DNA from: Lachnospiraceae bacterium UBA5895
GTDB lineage: Bacteria; Bacillota; Clostridia; Lachnospirales; Lachnospiraceae
DNA length: 5,964 bases
Direction: 5' to 3'
Assembly (NCBI GenBank): GCA_002431915.1
Contig: DJEP01000087.1
Span: 11,489-17,452 of the forward strand
This document shows, in pieces, positions 5,023 to 5,964 of the stretch. Every line of letters begins with the position of its first letter. The first letter of the stretch is position 1. The notes under the pieces were generated by a model, which did no database searches, was not told the DNA's origin, and worked only from the letters and a program-made list of their open reading frames with translations. The position numbers and the translations under genes were made by a program.

Positions 5023-5883
5023 ATGGAAGTAAGACTGGCAGACTGCGCTGGCTTTTGCTTCGGTGTAAAGCGCGCCGTGGATACCGTGTATGAACAATTG
5101 AAAAACGGGAAGACTATCTATACCTATGGTCCCATCGTGCACAACGAGGAAGTGGTCAGGGAACTGGCGGAGAAGGGCGTACGGGTTCTGGAAAATAAAG
5201 AGGAATTAATACAGCTGAAAGCCGGGGAGACTATTCCCACCGTGATCATCCGTGCTCACGGAGTAGCAAAAGAAATCTACGATATCATGGAAGCAAACGG
5301 CTTGGAATGTATTGATGCCACCTGTCCCTTTGTGAAAAAGATCCATCGTATTGTGGAACAGAAAAGTGCCGAGGGGGATCATGTGATCGTCGTGGGAGAC
5401 CCGAAACACCCGGAAGTAGAGGGAATCGTCGGCTGGTGCAGGGGACCCGTTACCGTTCTTGAGACGCCCGATCAGGCAGAGAATTTTGTGAAAACAGAGG
5501 GCGAAAAGCTCTGTATTGTGTCTCAGACGACATATAACTACAATAAATTTCAATATATAGTTGAAATTTTTGAAAAAAAAGGTTACAATGATAGTGTTGT
5601 GAACACTATCTGTAATGCTACAGAAGAACGACAGCGATCGGCAAAGACCATTGCAGCGGAAGCTGACGTTATGATTGTAATAGGAGGGAAGCACAGTTCC
5701 AACAGCAGAAAGCTTTACGAAATCTGCCAAAGGGAATGTGAGCACACCTATTTTATACAGACACTGGATGACTTGCATTTAGATCTACCTAAAGCTGTTC
5801 GACTAGTGGGTATTACCGCGGGGGCTTCCACCCCAAACAAATTAATTGAGGAGGTTCAAAATTATGTCAGAATTAACTTTTGA
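5023..5883 (+). CDS. ispH: 4-hydroxy-3-methylbut-2-enyl diphosphate reductase (IspH/LytB)
   Basis: IspH is the [4Fe-4S] enzyme that reduces HMBPP to IPP and DMAPP, the last step of the MEP isoprenoid pathway. The 286-residue protein is complete for a single-domain IspH. The three cluster cysteines are Cys12 (GFCFGVKRA), Cys101 (DATCPFV) and Cys197 (NTICNAT). Substrate residues are also present: His40 (GPIVHN), His79 (RAHG), His129 and Glu131 (KHPEVEG), the SQTT motif (167-170), SSNS (225-228) and TAGAST (265-270). GGGAG (5011-5015), seven bases before ATG 5023, fixes the start. In many Clostridia this enzyme is fused to ribosomal protein S1; here the frame ends in TTT TGA and rpsA starts 20 bases before that end in the +1 frame. 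Bases 5541-5615 are AT-rich and carry inverted repeats and a possible internal promoter. Confidence 0.96.
   Translation: MEVRLADCAGFCFGVKRAVDTVYEQLKNGKTIYTYGPIVHNEEVVRELAEKGVRVLENKEELIQLKAGETIPTVIIRAHGVAKEIYDIMEANGLECIDATCPFVKKIHRIVEQKSAEGDHVIVVGDPKHPEVEGIVGWCRGPVTVLETPDQAENFVKTEGEKLCIVSQTTYNYNKFQYIVEIFEKKGYNDSVVNTICNATEERQRSAKTIAAEADVMIVIGGKHSSNSRKLYEICQRECEHTYFIQTLDDLHLDLPKAVRLVGITAGASTPNKLIEEVQNYVRINF
5545..5569. repeat. Perfect 9-bp inverted repeat inside ispH
   Basis: AAATTTCAA (5545-5553) and TTGAAATTT (5561-5569) are exact reverse complements separated by seven bases (TATATAG). The right arm contains the TTGAAA of the possible internal promoter, so a protein bound here would cover the -35 box. 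As RNA it would be a weak AU-rich hairpin. Confidence 0.5.
5561..5589 (+). promoter_or_regulatory. Candidate internal promoter in ispH, reading toward rpsA
   Basis: TTGAAA (5561-5566) and TACAAT (5584-5589) each match the sigma-A consensus at five of six positions and are separated by the ideal 17 bases. The spacer carries an A8 run. A transcript would start near 5596, about 270 bases before the rpsA ATG. It would allow S1 to be made separately from cmk and ispH. The evidence is sequence match only. Confidence 0.5.
5583..5615. repeat. Strong inverted repeat just downstream of the internal -10 box
   Basis: GATAGTGTT (5590-5598) and AACACTATC (5602-5610) are perfect complements around loop GTG. 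Outside them TTACA (5583-5587) can pair with TGTAA (5611-5615), leaving a 2-base bulge, for 14 pairs in all. The inner palindrome starts right after TACAAT and covers the expected start site, the position of a repressor operator. It could also act as an RNA hairpin. Confidence 0.5.
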
Positions 5884-5964
5884 ACAAATGCTGGAAGAAT
5901 CATTAAAGACAATACATGCAGGAGAGGTAGTCGAAGGTACAGTCATCGATGTGAAACCGGAAGA
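5864..5964 (+). CDS. rpsA: 30S ribosomal protein S1 (3' part beyond the window)
   Basis: The first 33 codons are visible (MSELTFEQMLEESLKTIHAG, then EVVEGTVIDVKPE), and the gene runs off the window. The segment GEVVEGTVIDVKPE is the first strand of an S1 RNA-binding (OB-fold) domain, and the preceding FEQMLEESL is typical of the N-terminus of Clostridia S1 proteins. S1 binds mRNA on the 30S subunit and helps translation initiation. GAGGAGGT (5848-5855) lies nine bases before ATG 5864, inside ispH, an excellent ribosome binding site. The first 20 bases overlap the end of ispH in the +1 frame, so translation of the two may be coupled. Domain number cannot be seen here. Confidence 0.88.
   Translation, partial: MSELTFEQMLEESLKTIHAGEVVEGTVIDVKPE

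Noticed and set aside
1365..5610. Shared AGTGTT/AACAC half-sites at the tetR promoter and in ispH, suggesting one regulator for both
   Set aside because: The spacing of the half-sites differs (7 against 3 bases) and the flanks do not match. Five- or six-base words recur by chance.
5206..5778. Long open frame on the minus strand (190 codons) opposite ispH
   Set aside because: It lies wholly within a gene with all IspH motifs, shows no recognisable domain and has a composition typical of an antisense shadow.

Overview
The window looks like ordinary chromosome of an anaerobic Bacillota, most likely a Lachnospiraceae-type Clostridia. The reasons are the gene order (HI0933-type flavoprotein, then cmk, ispH and ribosomal protein S1), the stand-alone carboxyltransferase related to the oxaloacetate decarboxylase alpha subunit, the strong purine-rich ribosome binding sites and the moderate GC content. 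All genes lie on the + strand. I see no mobile element, CRISPR array, rRNA or tRNA gene, and no clearly new multigene system.

Region 1 (1-1204) holds the 3' part of a carboxyltransferase gene of the OadA / pyruvate carboxylase-B / transcarboxylase 5S group. It ends without a biotinyl domain and is closed by a strong intrinsic terminator. Region 2 (1205-1418) is an intergenic stretch with a compact hairpin-forming repeat element, a good sigma-A-type promoter and a palindrome over its -10/start region. Region 3 (1419-4215) is a tight three-gene unit: a TetR-type regulator, a MurR/RpiR (HTH plus SIS) regulator and a HI0933/BaiN-like FAD-dependent oxidoreductase. Region 4 (4216-4351) is a short spacer with a second, diverged copy of the repeat and several hairpins. 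Region 5 (4352-5964) is a housekeeping unit: cytidylate kinase, IspH (last step of the MEP isoprenoid pathway) and the start of ribosomal protein S1, which is cut by the window edge.

The genes in region 3 are probably co-transcribed and translationally coupled, and the TetR protein may control its own promoter. Region 5 joins nucleotide, isoprenoid and translation functions, as is usual in Clostridia. The least ordinary stretch is the 3' third of ispH (5545-5615). It holds two perfect inverted repeats, a near-consensus promoter (TTGAAA, 17 bases, TACAAT) and an A8 run, all inside coding sequence and about 250 bases before the S1 start. S1 is fused to IspH in many Clostridia. Here it is a separate frame overlapping ispH by 20 bases, and the ispH stop has the +1-slippable context TTT TGA.
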